A DNA stretch of 64,000 bases from Bolinopsis microptera (GCF_026151205.1 NC_087084.1:8986894-9050893); one strand, 5' to 3'. Counted from the first letter of the stretch, positions 1 to 10,790 are shown. Program-made: numbers and translations. The notes: generated by a model not told the origin, from the letters alone.

Positions 1-600
1 ATATATTTTTACAACTCTATGATAAGTTTGATTGTTTGCTATTCAAAAATTTGGTGGACGGCCCCAATGTTAATGTAGCTCCTGCTATGTGTTGGTTCAG
101 CCGAATTAATTGTTATACATTCAGGTTTATTTTTCTATTTAAATAGTTAGTCGTCATCCGGCTTATCATTATGAAACTTATATTGCAATGCCATTTTCTC
201 TACAATTTTTATATCATAAAAATGTAACGCTAATTCTCAAATATAATAACAATTTATTGATTTTTTTAAAAGTATGCAATAATCATCTTCTACCAACGAA
301 ACGTGAAGGGAGGTAAAAAAGGACAGTATGTTTAACTACGATCAGAGTTGCACTATCAATACTACTACTGCTAACGGGGAAGAGTATTACAGAAGCTACA
401 TCTGGGAACCGGACCACTCTTACATGTTATTATTCTTTATTTAACATAAATAAATTTATTTAACATAAATAATGAAAACTGAGCTTCCTTTTTTATACAA
501 CTCCAAGACTATTTTGAAGTATGAAATTATGCTAGTGTATTGACCCAGCACTGATGCCTTATAGTGAATCGTTGACTAATGTTTGCAATTTTAATACTTT
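1..600 (+). repeat. 5' flank copy of a segmental duplication
   Basis: This non-coding AT-rich segment is repeated almost base for base at about 6046-6655, in the same orientation. At 6655 the second copy runs directly into the PPxY exon copy 3. Here the same transition is broken at 600 by the element at 601-3648 and resumes at 3649. It is therefore the upstream (probably intronic) flank of the duplicated PPxY exon. I see no gene in it. Confidence 0.8.
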
Positions 601-800
601 GGGGGGGGTGTAACCCAAAAAAACCCAATCCCAGTATTACCTTTTTTAGGGTAGGAGTTGGGTTTTTTTGGGTTTTTTTGGGTTTTTTACAAATTTTTCA
701 TTTGAAGGAAATAAAATCATGTAGGCACCTAGCAATACAATTATCAGTACAACATCACTGTTGTGGTTCATCACTACAACATCACAATAGATATAATCGC

Positions 801-1951
801 TTAAATATCACCCAAAAGCAGTATTTTATTCACTGATGTGCTCAGAAGAAGTTGGCCATCCAGATATAATATCAGCCATATGTAATGCTCACTTCGATGG
901 CCATGGCAAATTGAGTTAATAGGGACGCAACTCACTGATGACCCCAACCCTGACTGCAACCGGTACGAGAGGAATAAAGCCTTTCTTCTCACCTTCACGA
1001 TCTCTTTTTCCGTTTTCCTGATCATCCGCTTAACGAGAAACCATGCTCTATCTCCAACTGAAAGAATCTTGTAGTTACCATCAGCTGCATGATCATTGAT
1101 CACATGTGATATTAAGTGATATCTTCGCTTGTTTATGGCCCTGGAGTCGCTAAAATCTTGACTGGGATGGCATTCGATCTCGCCCTCCATTGAGGCAAAC
1201 CTCAACAGCCGTATCATGATGCAGAGCATCACCATACACAGTTATTATTTTCGCCCATTCCTCTGATGAGTCAATATCCTCCACTTCCTCTTCTTCATCA
1301 TCTGTTTCCGCTTCGTCACTCTCTGCTCCGTCAGAAGATGGTTGGAAAGCCTCAGCTCTCCTTCAAAGCTATAGTGTTCTTGAAGGAGTTCTCTACCCCT
1401 TGAGACTCCCTTCTTCATAGCTTGTAACAATCTTGGGATTGAAGTATCTTTACCTCTAAATAGTTTCTGCTTTCGGATGCGGCATAACAAGCTTGTTGCG
1501 AGGGTGGGCAACTGTTACAGGGATCAAACTTTTGCCGAGTGCATCAAGCTCGAGGGAACGGTTTGATTTGCCCATGCCAACCAACATATCCTTAGAACAC
1601 AGATTAGTTCTAATGCCTGCATGGAGGCCTATGCGCAGGAAAGCATAAAGTTTGCTCGCAGGCATCGGATGTAAACAGTTAGGGCATAAAGTGTTGATAA
1701 CTGTTGTCAGCTGTTACACTGAGAATGTACAGCATCAGACCCTCGACTGTAATAATCGCATCGTCAAAATTTTTACAAGTAGGCAGGTGGTCTTTCAATG
1801 GTTGTGTGAAGCTTAGGTGGCCCAAGGCGTCACCGCTGGATAGAAGCTGGCTGGAAGCCCTGGTCTGATGTGAGGCTCCCAGAACTTTAAAAAGGGGTAT
1901 CCTGCTGATGCCCTCTTCCAGACACTCATCGTACAGCATGATGAAAGCCAC
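801..1951 (-). pseudogene. unrecognised decayed coding remnant inside the 3 kb element
   Basis: On the minus strand, overlapping open stretches at 1951-1679, 1665-1456, 1511-1245 and 1235-801 read as protein-like sequence broken by frameshifts and stops. They include a Cys/Pro-containing stretch and an Arg/Lys-rich stretch. I recognise no family and no DDE-type catalytic signature. It could be the remains of the element's own transposase or captured host sequence. Coding character is inferred only from composition and the continuity of these stretches. Confidence 0.3.
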
Positions 1952-2724
1952 TACCTCCGCGTGGTGAAGACTGGATACTGGACAGGGGGTCCAGGCTAAA
2001 GGCAGGACGGTCGACGGGAGACATTGAGCCCCGGAAGTTCAATAATTTGATCTATTGACTCCCTAACTCTTGGTCTACAAGAGGCTTTGAGACTCGTAAA
2101 TCTTTACTGTGGATTGCACAGTAGCTAAAGAAGTGTTGGCTGTTACCCTGTTCAACCTAGTCTACTATGACCCAGCTAGACTGGACCACACTCTGGTAGT
2201 CAGGATACGGCTCCCTATGCCCGGGGTACCGGGTAACGAGGTAGTCAAGGGAGGGGTTAGTCCCCGCTAAAGTGTAGCTCTGTTCTCACTCTAACCTCCT
2301 TATGCTTTGGGATAAAATCGGAAAGTCCCACACTGGAGCAGGTGACGATTGGGTAAGGATTACAACTGATGCTGTTGGGTAGAAAAAGGAAGTGTCACAT
2401 TTGTCTTGTATAGCATATGTTCGTGCAATTACATGCTCAAGATACCCAAGATATTATGGTGAGAGTTAAAGATGGCTTTTGTTCAAGCGGATGCCCTTAA
2501 CCTTTTAGTGGCGCAAGAGTTAAGAACACAATCTACTGCCAATGTGCACTGTGCAGGCCGCAGGGGACTGCACAGGATTGTGAGCCAACTGAAAAGTCAA
2601 GATGAAGTTTATCAACAGCTGCAAGAATCGAACATCGGGTAGTGCATGCTAATTGCTGAGAATACCAGAATAGAAAAGATGAACAAAGGGATTCATCCAG
2701 TGATCTCATCTGCGTGGAGAAACG

Positions 2725-3232
2725 CAGCTGAGCACGACTTTAGGTTACGCAAGGCCAAGGCATGGGCTGCCTACCACAAAATGTAGGCTATATGGAGGTC
2801 CAATTTGCGCCGAGATTTAAAGATCCGTCTGTTAAAGCTACGGTTGAATCAATCTTCCTGTATGGAACGAAAACGTGGACAATAACAGAATCTTTGAAGA
2901 AATTAATAGACGGATGTTACAGTAGAATGCTTCGGATGGCCCTAAACGTGGACTGGAGAGGACATCGCACCAACAAGGAGGTCTTTGGATCACTCCCAAG
3001 AGTTATTTCGAAGATACAGGCCAGAAGAATGAGGTTGGCTTGGCACATCCAGCGACATGATGACCTGGCAGCACACCAACTTCTCCTTTGGGAACCTAGG
3101 GAGGGGTAGACCACCGCTCACCTTTGTCGATAACCTAATAAGTGACACTGGACTCAAGAACACTGGGGAGATTAAGGAGCTTATGGCGGACAGAAAGCTT
3201 TGGAGACACATCATCGAGACTCGGACTCTTTA
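2725..3232 (+). pseudogene. RTE-type LINE reverse transcriptase C-terminal fragment
   Basis: The translation matches the region after the RT domain of RTE-class non-LTR elements. A K-AWAAYHKM-like stretch is followed by TVESIFLYGTKTWT, then LDGCYSRMLRMALNV-like sequence, an RRMRLAWH motif, a LLWEP stretch, and finally GRPPLTFVD and MADRKLWRHI in another frame. In-frame stops and at least one frameshift (near 3105) separate the pieces, so it is dead. There is no poly-A tail beside it. It lies inside the 601-3648 element and was probably inserted into it or carried along. The assignment rests on memory of the RTE C-terminal motif pattern. Confidence 0.65.
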
Positions 3233-3708
3233 GCCGCCTTAAGTTAAGTAATTTAAGTCATGTGCTTTGACTTGCCCTTGACCTTCGTCATAGCTTCCTT
3301 CCATGACAGGAGAACACATTTGCCACGTTTGGCACATTTCCACTTTCTGCATTCATATGGATTATATCTCGATGAACGATACATCCTGTTTGCTAATGCT
3401 ATCGTGATAACATACTACCAATATAAACACACTTATATACTATATAAACTATCTATTAAGTTAAGACATGAGAACAACACGTAGGTAAGACTCAGTGGGA
3501 AATAATTCACATTCAATAAAATTAATGAAATGGCTAGAATTTTGTTTAAATTTTGTTTAAAAAACCCAAAAAAACCCAAAAAAACCCAATCCCAGTATTA
3601 CCTTTTCTTGGGTAGGAGTTGGGTTTTTTTGGGTTACACCCCCCCCTACTTTATATTTATTACGAAACATCTAACAATAAGAAATATACTAAAACAGAGT
3701 TCCCGCAG

Positions 3709-4249
3709 GACGAGCAGCGGATCATCAGATTTAATTAAGCCTGGATTTGTTGTCTTAACATTGGTGGTCTCTATAATATTTGTTGTAACATGCGTTGTGA
3801 CATGTTGTGAATGTGATGTTTCTGACTTTTTGCCAACTGTTCCTGAAAACTCAGTTAGTGTTACTCAGAATCCTGTAGCTCATCGCACACCGCTTCAACA
3901 AGATTCACCATCCGCTCCTGCTTTTAACCTGTACAGTTGCAGTGCTGAGGTCACATCTTTCACATCAACTTCATCACCATCTCAACCACCAGGGAATCCA
4001 GATAGAATTGCACATTTTAACTTGACGACCCTTGGAGAAGGTACGACAGATACAACCGGAGTTATTATAACGTCGGGACCTCTTAGTTATCCGTACAGTG
4101 CCGCTGAGGTGGCGTCAGAGGTGGCGTCTCAGGTGCCGTCAGAGGTGCCGTCAGAGGTGCCGTCAGAGGTGCCGTCGTGGGAGTCACCAGATGTATCACC
4201 TCCACAAGATGCTCCTCCCCCTACTTATAATGACCTTTTCAAATCTTGA
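3709..4249 (+). CDS. PPxY-motif single-pass membrane protein, 3' exon, copy 1
   Basis: This is an exon starting after a CCCGCAG acceptor, with no ATG before the membrane segment, so the N-terminus must come from an upstream exon. In order the frame encodes a short Ser-rich stretch, a hydrophobic helix of about 20 residues (FVVLTLVVSIIFVVTCVV) and a CC/CEC cysteine cluster. A low-complexity Ser/Thr/Pro tail with PSEV repeats follows, and it ends in a PPPTY motif. Single-pass helix, juxtamembrane cysteines and a C-terminal PPxY resemble WBP1/VOPP1/Shisa-like adaptors, which recruit WW-domain (NEDD4-type) ubiquitin ligases. Homology to those families is not shown. The tail would be cytosolic if the missing N-terminus is extracellular. 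Two further copies lie downstream. Confidence 0.55.
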
Positions 4250-4324
4250 ACTAACTATCTAATCTTGAACTGATCTAGAAACAGTAAAGGGTAGCAAAGA
4301 CAGATAAGTTTTGATAATGATAAG

Positions 4325-4525
4325 TTGCGAGAATCCGGACACCTCCACAAGATGCTCCTCCTCCTTCCTATAACAACATTTTCTACGTTGCAGATGGTGG
4401 TAATGGTGGGGATGGTAGAGATTAATGACTTGGAGTTAAAAGCCGATGTTGACACAGACGAATGTGTTAGACCTTGGGATTCACCGGATATATCATCTCC
4501 ACCTTCTTATGATGAAGTTTTCTAA
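4325..4525 (+). CDS. short PPxY-ending reading frame, copy 1
   Basis: This 66-codon frame, 75 bp after the upstream stop, ends in PPSYDEVF. It contains ELKADVDTDECV, close to the ELEVKANADINECV segment near the end of the gene at 8686-9979. It is therefore the C-terminal end of the same repeat-PPxY protein type. A TTGCAG before position 4391 could be a splice acceptor, leaving the part before it as intron. It may be a terminal exon used alternatively with the upstream exon, or a remnant. An identical copy lies at 5206-5406. Confidence 0.4.
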   Translation: MRESGHLHKMLLLLPITTFSTLQMVVMVGMVEINDLELKADVDTDECVRPWDSPDISSPPSYDEVF

Positions 4526-4589
4526 TCTTGAACTTACGTTCTAATCTTAAAAGTAAGTTTTTATGTGAGGTTGGATCCCGTTCCCGCAG

Positions 4590-5130
4590 GACGAGCAGCG
4601 GATCATCAGATTTAATTAAGCCTGGATTTGTTGTCTTAACATTGGTGGTCTCTATAATATTTGTTGTAACATGCGTTGTGACATGTTGTGAATGTGATGT
4701 TTCTGACTTTTTGCCAACTGTTCCTGAAAACTCAGTTAGTGTTACTCAGAATCCTGTAGCTCATCGCACACCGCTTCAACAAGATTCACCATCCGCTCCT
4801 GCTTTTAACCTGTACAGTTGCAGTGCTGAGGTCACATCTTTCACATCAACTTCATCACCATCTCAACCACCAGGGAATCCAGATAGAATTGCACATTTTA
4901 ACTTGACGACCCTTGGAGAAGGTACGACAGATACAACCGGAGTTATTATAACGTCGGGACCTCTTAGTTATCCGTACAGTGCCGCTGAGGTGGCGTCAGA
5001 GGTGGCGTCTCAGGTGCCGTCAGAGGTGCCGTCAGAGGTGCCGTCAGAGGTGCCGTCGTGGGAGTCACCAGATGTATCACCTCCACAAGATGCTCCTCCC
5101 CCTACTTATAATGACCTTTTCAAATCTTGA
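4590..5130 (+). CDS. PPxY-motif single-pass membrane protein, 3' exon, copy 2
   Basis: This repeats the 3709-4249 exon with the same CCCGCAG acceptor, hydrophobic helix, cysteine cluster, PSEV repeats and terminal PPPTYNDLF. I find no base difference inside the exon. The lack of any protein-changing difference suggests very recent duplication, gene conversion or assembly duplication. No start codon of its own is visible before the helix. Confidence 0.55.
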
Positions 5131-5205
5131 ACTAACGATCTAATCTTGAACTGATCTAGAAACAGTAAAGGGTAGCAAAGACAGATAAGTTTTGATAATG
5201 ATAAG

Positions 5206-5406
5206 TTGCGAGAATCCGGACACCTCCACAAGATGCTCCTCCTCCTTCCTATAACAACATTTTCTACGTTGCAGATGGTGGTAATGGTGGGGATGGTAGA
5301 GATTAATGACTTGGAGTTAAAAGCCGATGTTGACACAGACGAATGTGTTAGACCTTGGGATTCACCGGATATATCATCTCCACCTTCTTATGATGAAGTT
5401 TTTTAA
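5206..5406 (+). CDS. short PPxY-ending reading frame, copy 2
   Basis: This copy of 4325-4525 has one synonymous-position change before the stop. It ends in PPSYDEVF. It carries the same possible internal acceptor (TTGCAG) and the same uncertainty about whether it is a terminal exon or a remnant. Confidence 0.4.
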   Translation: MRESGHLHKMLLLLPITTFSTLQMVVMVGMVEINDLELKADVDTDECVRPWDSPDISSPPSYDEVF

Positions 5407-5448
5407 TCTTGAACTTACGTTCTAATCTTAAAAGTAAGTTTTTATGTG

Positions 5449-5795
5449 AGGTTGGTAGCGCAGTTGGTTAGAACGCCTGTCTTACAATCGTTAGGTTGCG
5501 AGTTCGAAACCCACTGACTGCCTGGTCGTGGGGTGAGCGTCGTCGACGTTCAGCTAAGGATCATGAGTGGTCTATGCAGCCCCCCGGTCTACTCAGCCGA
5601 ATACTCGAGAAATCGGGTGTGAGGGTTAAATGAGGAGCTGCACATTGCAGCAAAGTCTCGGACGAAGAAAGTATGGTACACACTACCTTAACCGTCACTG
5701 GCCAAAAAGATCCTTCGGCTTCCTGTAATTGGCTGGTTGCACTTGTGTAACATTGTGGCTGTTGGAATACACCGAAGTAAAATAAGTGTCTAGAT
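5449..5795 (+). mobile_element. tRNA-derived SINE
   Basis: The 5' end has RNA polymerase III promoter boxes of tRNA type: an A-box-like TAGCGCAGTTGG near 5457 and a B-box-like GAGTTCGAAACC near 5501. The spacing suits a tRNA head. A non-tRNA body of about 280 bp ends near AAGTAAAATAAG. Anticodon and acceptor stems do not pair well, so this is not a functional tRNA. It sits exactly where the second tandem PPxY unit stops matching the first. Exact ends and target duplication were not resolved. Confidence 0.6.
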
Positions 5796-6045
5796 AAAAA
5801 ATCAAAGTGTTTTTTTCTTCAACAAACAGTTTGAACACCGTTCCAGAAAGAATTAAATTATGAACCATACTCACGAAATAGCATGCAATTCCTGTCTTAT
5901 CCCAGCAGTCTTACTGAATACTGATCTAGAGCGGATAGTATTCCATTGTTCTATAATTGTTCTATCAGTAATTCCGATACGGCGATAAAGCCTGATTTTT
6001 TCTTACTTTGATATTTGGGACAGAATGGTAACCGGTCATATTATA

Positions 6046-7430
6046 TATTTTTACATATATTTTTACAACTCTATGATAAGTTTGATTGTTTGCTATTCAA
6101 AAATTTGGTGGACGGCCCCAATGTTAATGTAGCTCCTGCTATGTGTTGGTTCAGCCGAATTAATTGTTATACATTCAGGTTTATTTTTCTATTTAAATAG
6201 TTAGTCGTCATCCGGCTTATCATTATGAAACTTATATTGCAATGCCATTTTCTCTACAATTTTTATATCATAAAAATGTAACGCTAATTCTCAAATATAA
6301 TAATAATTTATTGATTTTTTTAAAGTATGCAATAATCATCTTCTACCAACGAAACGTGAAGGGAGGTAAAAAAGGACAGTATGTTTAACTACGATCAGAG
6401 TTGCACTATCAATACTACTACTGCTAACGGGGAAGAGTATTACAGAAGCTACATCTGGGAACCGGACCACTCTTACATGTTATTATTCTTTATTTAACAT
6501 AAATAAAACTTATTTAACATAAATAATGTGACCTGAGCTTCCTGTTTTATACAACTCCAAGACTATTTTGAAGAATGAAATTATGCTAGTGTATTGACCC
6601 AGCACTGATGCCTTATAGTGAATCGTTGACTAATGTTTGCAATTTTAATACTTTTATTGTCTACGAAACATCTAACAATAAGAAATATACTAAAACAGAG
6701 TTCCCGCAGGACGAGCAGCGGATCATCAGATTTAATTAAGCCTGGATTTGTTGTCTTAACATTGCATTGGTGGTCTCTATAATATTTGTTGTAACATGCG
6801 TTGTGACATGTTGTGAATGTGATGTTTCTGACTTTTTGCCAACTGTTCCTGAAAACTCAGTTAGTGTTACTCAGAACCCTGTAGCTCAACCACCAAAGAC
6901 TTCAAAAAGAGTTGCATATTATACTAATTTGACGACCCCTGGAGAAGGTACGACAGGAACAACCGGAGTTATTACAACGTCGGGATCTCTAAGCACACCG
7001 CTTCAACAAGATTCACCATCCGCTCCTACTTTTAACATGTACAGTGCTGAGGTCACATCTATCAGATCAACTTCAGCACCAACTCAACCACCAAAGACTT
7101 CAAAAAGAGTTGCATATTATACTAATATGACGACCCCTGGAGAAGGTACGACAGGAACAACCGGAGTTATTACAACGTCAGAGGTGGCGTCAGAGGTGGC
7201 GTCAGAGGTGGCGTCGTGGGAGTCACCAGATGTATCACCTCCACCAAATGCTCCTCCCCCTTCTTATGATGACCTTTTCCAATCTTGAACTTACGATATA
7301 ATCTTGAACTAATCTAGAAACAGTAAAGGGTAGCAAAGACAGAAACGTTTTGATAATGATAAGTTGCGAGAATACAGACAGATATGTTTTGTAATTGTAG
7401 CTAGAGTTCAACTTCACATTTTATGACGAA
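6046..7430 (+). repeat. third copy of the PPxY unit with its upstream flank
   Basis: 6046-6655 matches 1-600. 6660-6900 and 7260-7370 match the exon units at 3649-4330. The protein-coding tail has diverged by internal rearrangement: a block encoding Lys-Arg-Val-Ala-Tyr-Tyr occurs twice (near 6900 and 7100). This copy shows the arrangement before insertion of the 601-3648 element. The stretch 5796-6045 before it holds nothing recognisable. Confidence 0.75.
6710..7288 (+). pseudogene. PPxY membrane-protein exon, copy 3, frameshifted
   Basis: This exon has the same CCCGCAG acceptor and membrane segment as copies 1 and 2. A 4-bp duplication (CATT, near 6762-6769) throws the frame before the hydrophobic helix. 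Downstream of it the frame stays open through the helix, the Ser/Thr-rich tail and a terminal PPPSYDDLF. It is either a pseudogene or starts downstream of the shift. The spacer and partial downstream unit continue to about 7400. Confidence 0.5.
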
Positions 7431-8685
7431 GCTTTAAACAAAGTCTGATGATTATTTCAACTCCTTTTGAAACATTGGACTAACAATATTGATTGTGCTA
7501 TTTTTTGCTAACATCTGAACCAACAAAACTAGGTTGTGCTCACCTCTGAATTTCACTATCTTTATATAATATTAAATATATAAACTTGATCCGGACATAA
7601 AACCTCCATTCGAGTGATCTGAGTTTTTAGCTCAGGATTTAATCTATAATATTGCCAAAAAATAGTTAAGGTCGCTTATAGGCATCGTACAAAGTATAAA
7701 ACTAACAAAATGACCTGTGACTATGACTATGTCGTTAATAATCCTATAAGAGTTCAGCTTAAGCTAAACAGTTCCAAGATCCAAACTATTTAGTAGGGGT
7801 TTTGTTTTCATTGTAGTCGAATTAAATAAAAAGTTACAAAAAAGGAAACAAATAAAAAAAAGGGAAAAAAACCTTAGTACCTTGCATTTGTACTAACTGC
7901 TTTTCTGGAAAATGAGCAGCAGACCGCCCCCCCCCCCCCCCCCCAACGTCACGTACAATTTTGACCTTATGATTCCCCCCCCCCCCCCCCCCCCCCCGAC
8001 AAACTATATATATATATTATATATTAACAGGAAACGATTTAACAGAGTCGATATATTTTAATGTTGCCATGGGCAAGTCCCCATACGTCGTGGTCCGGTA
8101 GTTTCATTGCGTCCTAATATACTATATAGCCCAATACCACACGAAGAATGCCTTTTTGTAACTTGATATGTGAAACTAAATTATATTGGATTTGTACAGG
8201 GTTAGTTCCATTGTTGTTGGTTTGGACACTGTGTGCATTTTTTCCATCAATTTTTTTTCCCGGATCTTAAACATGTGTAAGTTCAAGCTTTTCTTTACTT
8301 GATCATTGATGCGCTACAAACATCTCTGATTTGCTGTGAGTGCTTGGCGCAACCACCGGCTTGGCTCCCGATATTAGTAATCCGTTATATTGTTGAACAA
8401 ATTATGATGCTGATGTTATGTTGAACATGATTGTCGTGTGATTGATTTGTTATACGAAATGGACCATAAATGTTATTAACAACTTATGTAAACTTTTAAA
8501 CACCATTCCTTCACATGGCTTTTGTTCTTCAAACTTTTAACTGCATATCACCACACAGGCGCAGGCTACGGTGTCCGATCATTTAACTTTTAAAATTTTA
8601 ATAATTGACAAATGACAATGGCAACCCCTCAATTTTGAGCAATGTCAGTCGAGACAATAAAACTTGTTGAAACACTGTTCCGCAG
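7431..8685. other. non-coding stretch with two poly-C tracts and a short repeat
   Basis: No gene is seen. Two long C homopolymers lie at about 7927-7944 and 7977-7997. Bases 8050-8090 match, inverted, a short repeat also found near 11000-11050 and 24655-24700 (core ATGGCAACATTAAAATAT, varying slightly), probably a degraded SINE or MITE. The 3' end leads into the next PPxY gene. Confidence 0.5.
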
Positions 8686-9979
8686 GACGAAATGAATGAT
8701 TCTAGCAAGAAAGATAAGAAAAATAAGAAAAAGAAGAAAAAGGGAGGATTCAAATTATTTGGCTTTGGCGCCAAGGGAGATGACGGTGAAGCCGATGTTG
8801 ATGCTGAACAGTCTCATGATATCAACAAACCAAAAGGCGGTTTTGGAGGGAAACAATCGGTTAGTAGCTCACTAAGTTCTAGCTCAAGTTCAAAGAAGAT
8901 AAAAGGAGGATTTGGATTTGGATATGGCGATGTTGATGTTAACTTGAAGGTTAAAGCCGATCTTGATGATATCAATGAACCAAAATGCGGTTTTGGAGGG
9001 AAACAATCGGTTAGTAGCTCACTAAGTTCTAGCTCAAGTTCAAAGAAGATAAAAGGAGGATTTGGATTTGGATATGGCGATGTTGATGTTAACTTGAAGG
9101 TTAAAGCCGATCTTGATGATATAAATAAACCAAAATGCGGTTTTGGAGGGAAACAATCGGTTAGTAGCTCACTAAGTTCTAGCTCAAGTTCAAAGAAGAA
9201 AAAAGGAGGATTTGGATTTGGATATGGCGATGTTGATGTTAACTTGAAGGTTAAAGCCGATCTTGATGATATAAATAAACCAAAAGGCGGTTTTGGAGGG
9301 AAACAATCGGTTAGTAGCCCACTACGTTCTAGCTCAAGTTCAAAGAAGATAAAAGGAGGATTTGGATTTGGGTATGGCGATGTTGATGTTGACTTGAAGG
9401 TTAAAGCCGATCTTGATGATATAAATAAAGCAAAAGGCGGTTTTGGAGGGAAACAATCGGTTAGTAGCTCACTAAGTTCTAGCTCAAGTTCAAAGAAGAT
9501 AAAAGGAGGATTTGGATTTGGATATGGCGATGTTGATGTTAACTTGAAGGTTAAAGCCGATCTTGATGATATCAATGAACCAAAATGCGGTTTTGGAGGG
9601 AAACAATCGGTTAGTAGCTCACTAAGTTCTAGCTCAAGTTCAAAGAAGATAAAAGGAGGATTTGGATTTGGATATGGCGTTGTTGATGTTAACTTGAAGG
9701 TTAAAGCCGATCTTGATGATATCAATAAACCAAAATGCGGTTTTGGAGGGAAACAATCGGTTAGTAGCTCACTAAGTTCTAGCTCAAGTTCAAAGAAGAA
9801 AAAGAAGAAAAAAGAAGAAAAAAGGAGGATTTGGAATTGATTTTGGTGGTAAAACCGATGTTGATATTCCAGATGGTGAGTTGGAGGTAAAAGCAAATGC
9901 GGATATAAACGAATGTGTCAGATATTGTGAGGAAGCACCTCCACCAGATGCTCCTCCGCCATCTTATAACGACCTTTAA
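8686..9979 (+). CDS. glycine/serine/lysine-repeat protein with C-terminal PPxY
   Basis: The exon follows a CCGCAG acceptor with the same GACGA exon start as the membrane-protein copies. An ATG at 8692 lies seven bases in. A Lys-rich head (about residues 5-18) is followed by about seven repeats of 50 residues. Each repeat has a GGFGFGYGDVDVNLKVKADL core and a Ser-rich SSSLSSSSSSKK tail. At the A/G-rich run 9797-9832 the open frame ends at 9840. The next frame, on the + strand, continues through GELEVKANADINECV to PPPSYNDL and stops at 9979. That is the same ending as the short frames at 4325 and 5206. The break is an indel in the purine run or a small unrecognised intron. Function is unknown. 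Confidence 0.6.
8830..9790 (+). repeat. 150-bp coding tandem repeat, about 6.5 copies
   Basis: The block starting caaaaNgcggttttggaggg recurs at about 8830, 8980, 9130, 9280, 9430, 9580 and 9730, a period of exactly 150 bp. Copies differ by single bases. The repeat stays in frame, giving 50-residue protein repeats. Confidence 0.95.
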
Positions 9980-10395
9980 TTACTCAATCACTTAATTAAT
10001 TCTGAAATCTTGAGCTTAGTTAGCAGTTTTTATGTAGGTTTCAAATGTCATACTTGGTACAAGGGATGTTAAAATGAAGATAGACAACATCCCTTTCAAT
10101 ACTATTGTCATGCCAAATGACCACAAATAAGTCGCTGCTTCATGTTTAATTTATCACAGAAATTTTTAGTTATTTCTAGCTCATTTCTAGCTCGGAATCA
10201 TTATTTTTAGATACGACTTACAGTATTATTGAGGTTTTGCTAATTTGTACTAACAGGTTTATTATCGTATTTCTAAATTCTATTGATTTAATTATTGTTT
10301 GTGTTAACTTGATGCTTTGCACAATTAAATAATTAACTTATCATAACTTAATAAACAAATCATTAACAACTCAAATCTAACTAATTAATAAAATT

Positions 10396-10740
10396 AACAA
10401 CAGAAATGGACTGTGCGGCGTTTAGGTTCTTAGGGATAATTCTTGACCCAAAATTTTGTTTTGATGAAGAAATCCAAATAATATGTCAAAAACATTACTA
10501 ATCAGCAATGAACTTTTGTCAGATAATATCAGAATTGATAATGTTATAAGACGTACTAACCTCACTTCCACGCTATTATCACCATGTCTTCTGCTTTTTT
10601 CTCTTTGCGGTAGACCCTTCCATCTGAAGAAGGAAATTGTTGAACGAATAGTTCTCTATACTAAGGTTATATCATCATCATTTTCAGTTAAGCTGTCAAA
10701 AACAACTTCTGATAAAAACGGTTTAAAACATTGATAGTTA
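10396..10740 (+). pseudogene. possible LINE reverse-transcriptase remnant
   Basis: A short open stretch around 10405-10490 reads FRFLGIILDPKFCFDEEI, like the FLGxxLD(x)xLxFxxHI block after the RT domain of CR1/L2/Rex1-type LINEs. After a frameshift, 10483-10734 stays open with hydrophobic sequence in the position of the LINE thumb region. The match is short and degraded, so this is tentative. 9980-10395 before it is AT-rich with no recognisable feature. Confidence 0.3.
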
Positions 10741-10790
10741 GTCGATGAGATTATGAAAAATGAATTGAATAAAACAAGTTAATGGAATAC

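Larger units (their letters stand above)
601..3648. mobile_element. 3.05 kb inverted-repeat element with poly-G/poly-C ends and 6-bp TSD
   Basis: The element starts with eight G followed by TGTAACCC and ends with the exact inverse, GGGTTACA and eight C. TACTTT lies on both sides (595-600 and 3649-3654), a 6-bp target-site duplication. Removing the element restores the alignment with the uninterrupted copy at 6640-6680. Both termini contain stacked AACCC plus A7 units. Within each terminus an inner block of about 40 bp (CCCAATCCCAGTATTACC onward) runs in the same direction, so each end is itself a hairpin. The interior holds coding remnants, listed separately, that look like passenger sequence. 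The superfamily is not recognised. Confidence 0.75.
3699..5452 (+). repeat. tandem duplication of an ~880 bp PPxY exon unit
   Basis: The segment from about 3700 to 4578 is repeated immediately at about 4580 to 5452. I could find only about two base differences: t to g in the spacer after the first stop (4258 region versus 5138 region), and c to t before the second stop (4524 versus 5404 region). Each unit contains a splice-acceptor-like CCCGCAG, a transmembrane plus PPxY exon, and a second PPxY-ending reading frame. Near identity means a very recent duplication or an assembly (haplotype) artefact. Confidence 0.85.

Noticed and set aside
3530-3708. ATG at 3530 as start of the PPxY protein
   Set aside because: It lies inside the inverted repeat of the inserted element. 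The homologous copies begin at the CCCGCAG acceptor without it.
5449-5525. tRNA gene
   Set aside because: A and B boxes are present, but acceptor and anticodon stems do not pair and a SINE body follows.
8814-9896. 360-codon minus-strand frame
   Set aside because: It is the shadow of the 150-bp coding repeat on the opposite strand. The plus frame has the start, the PPxY end and a splice-acceptor context.
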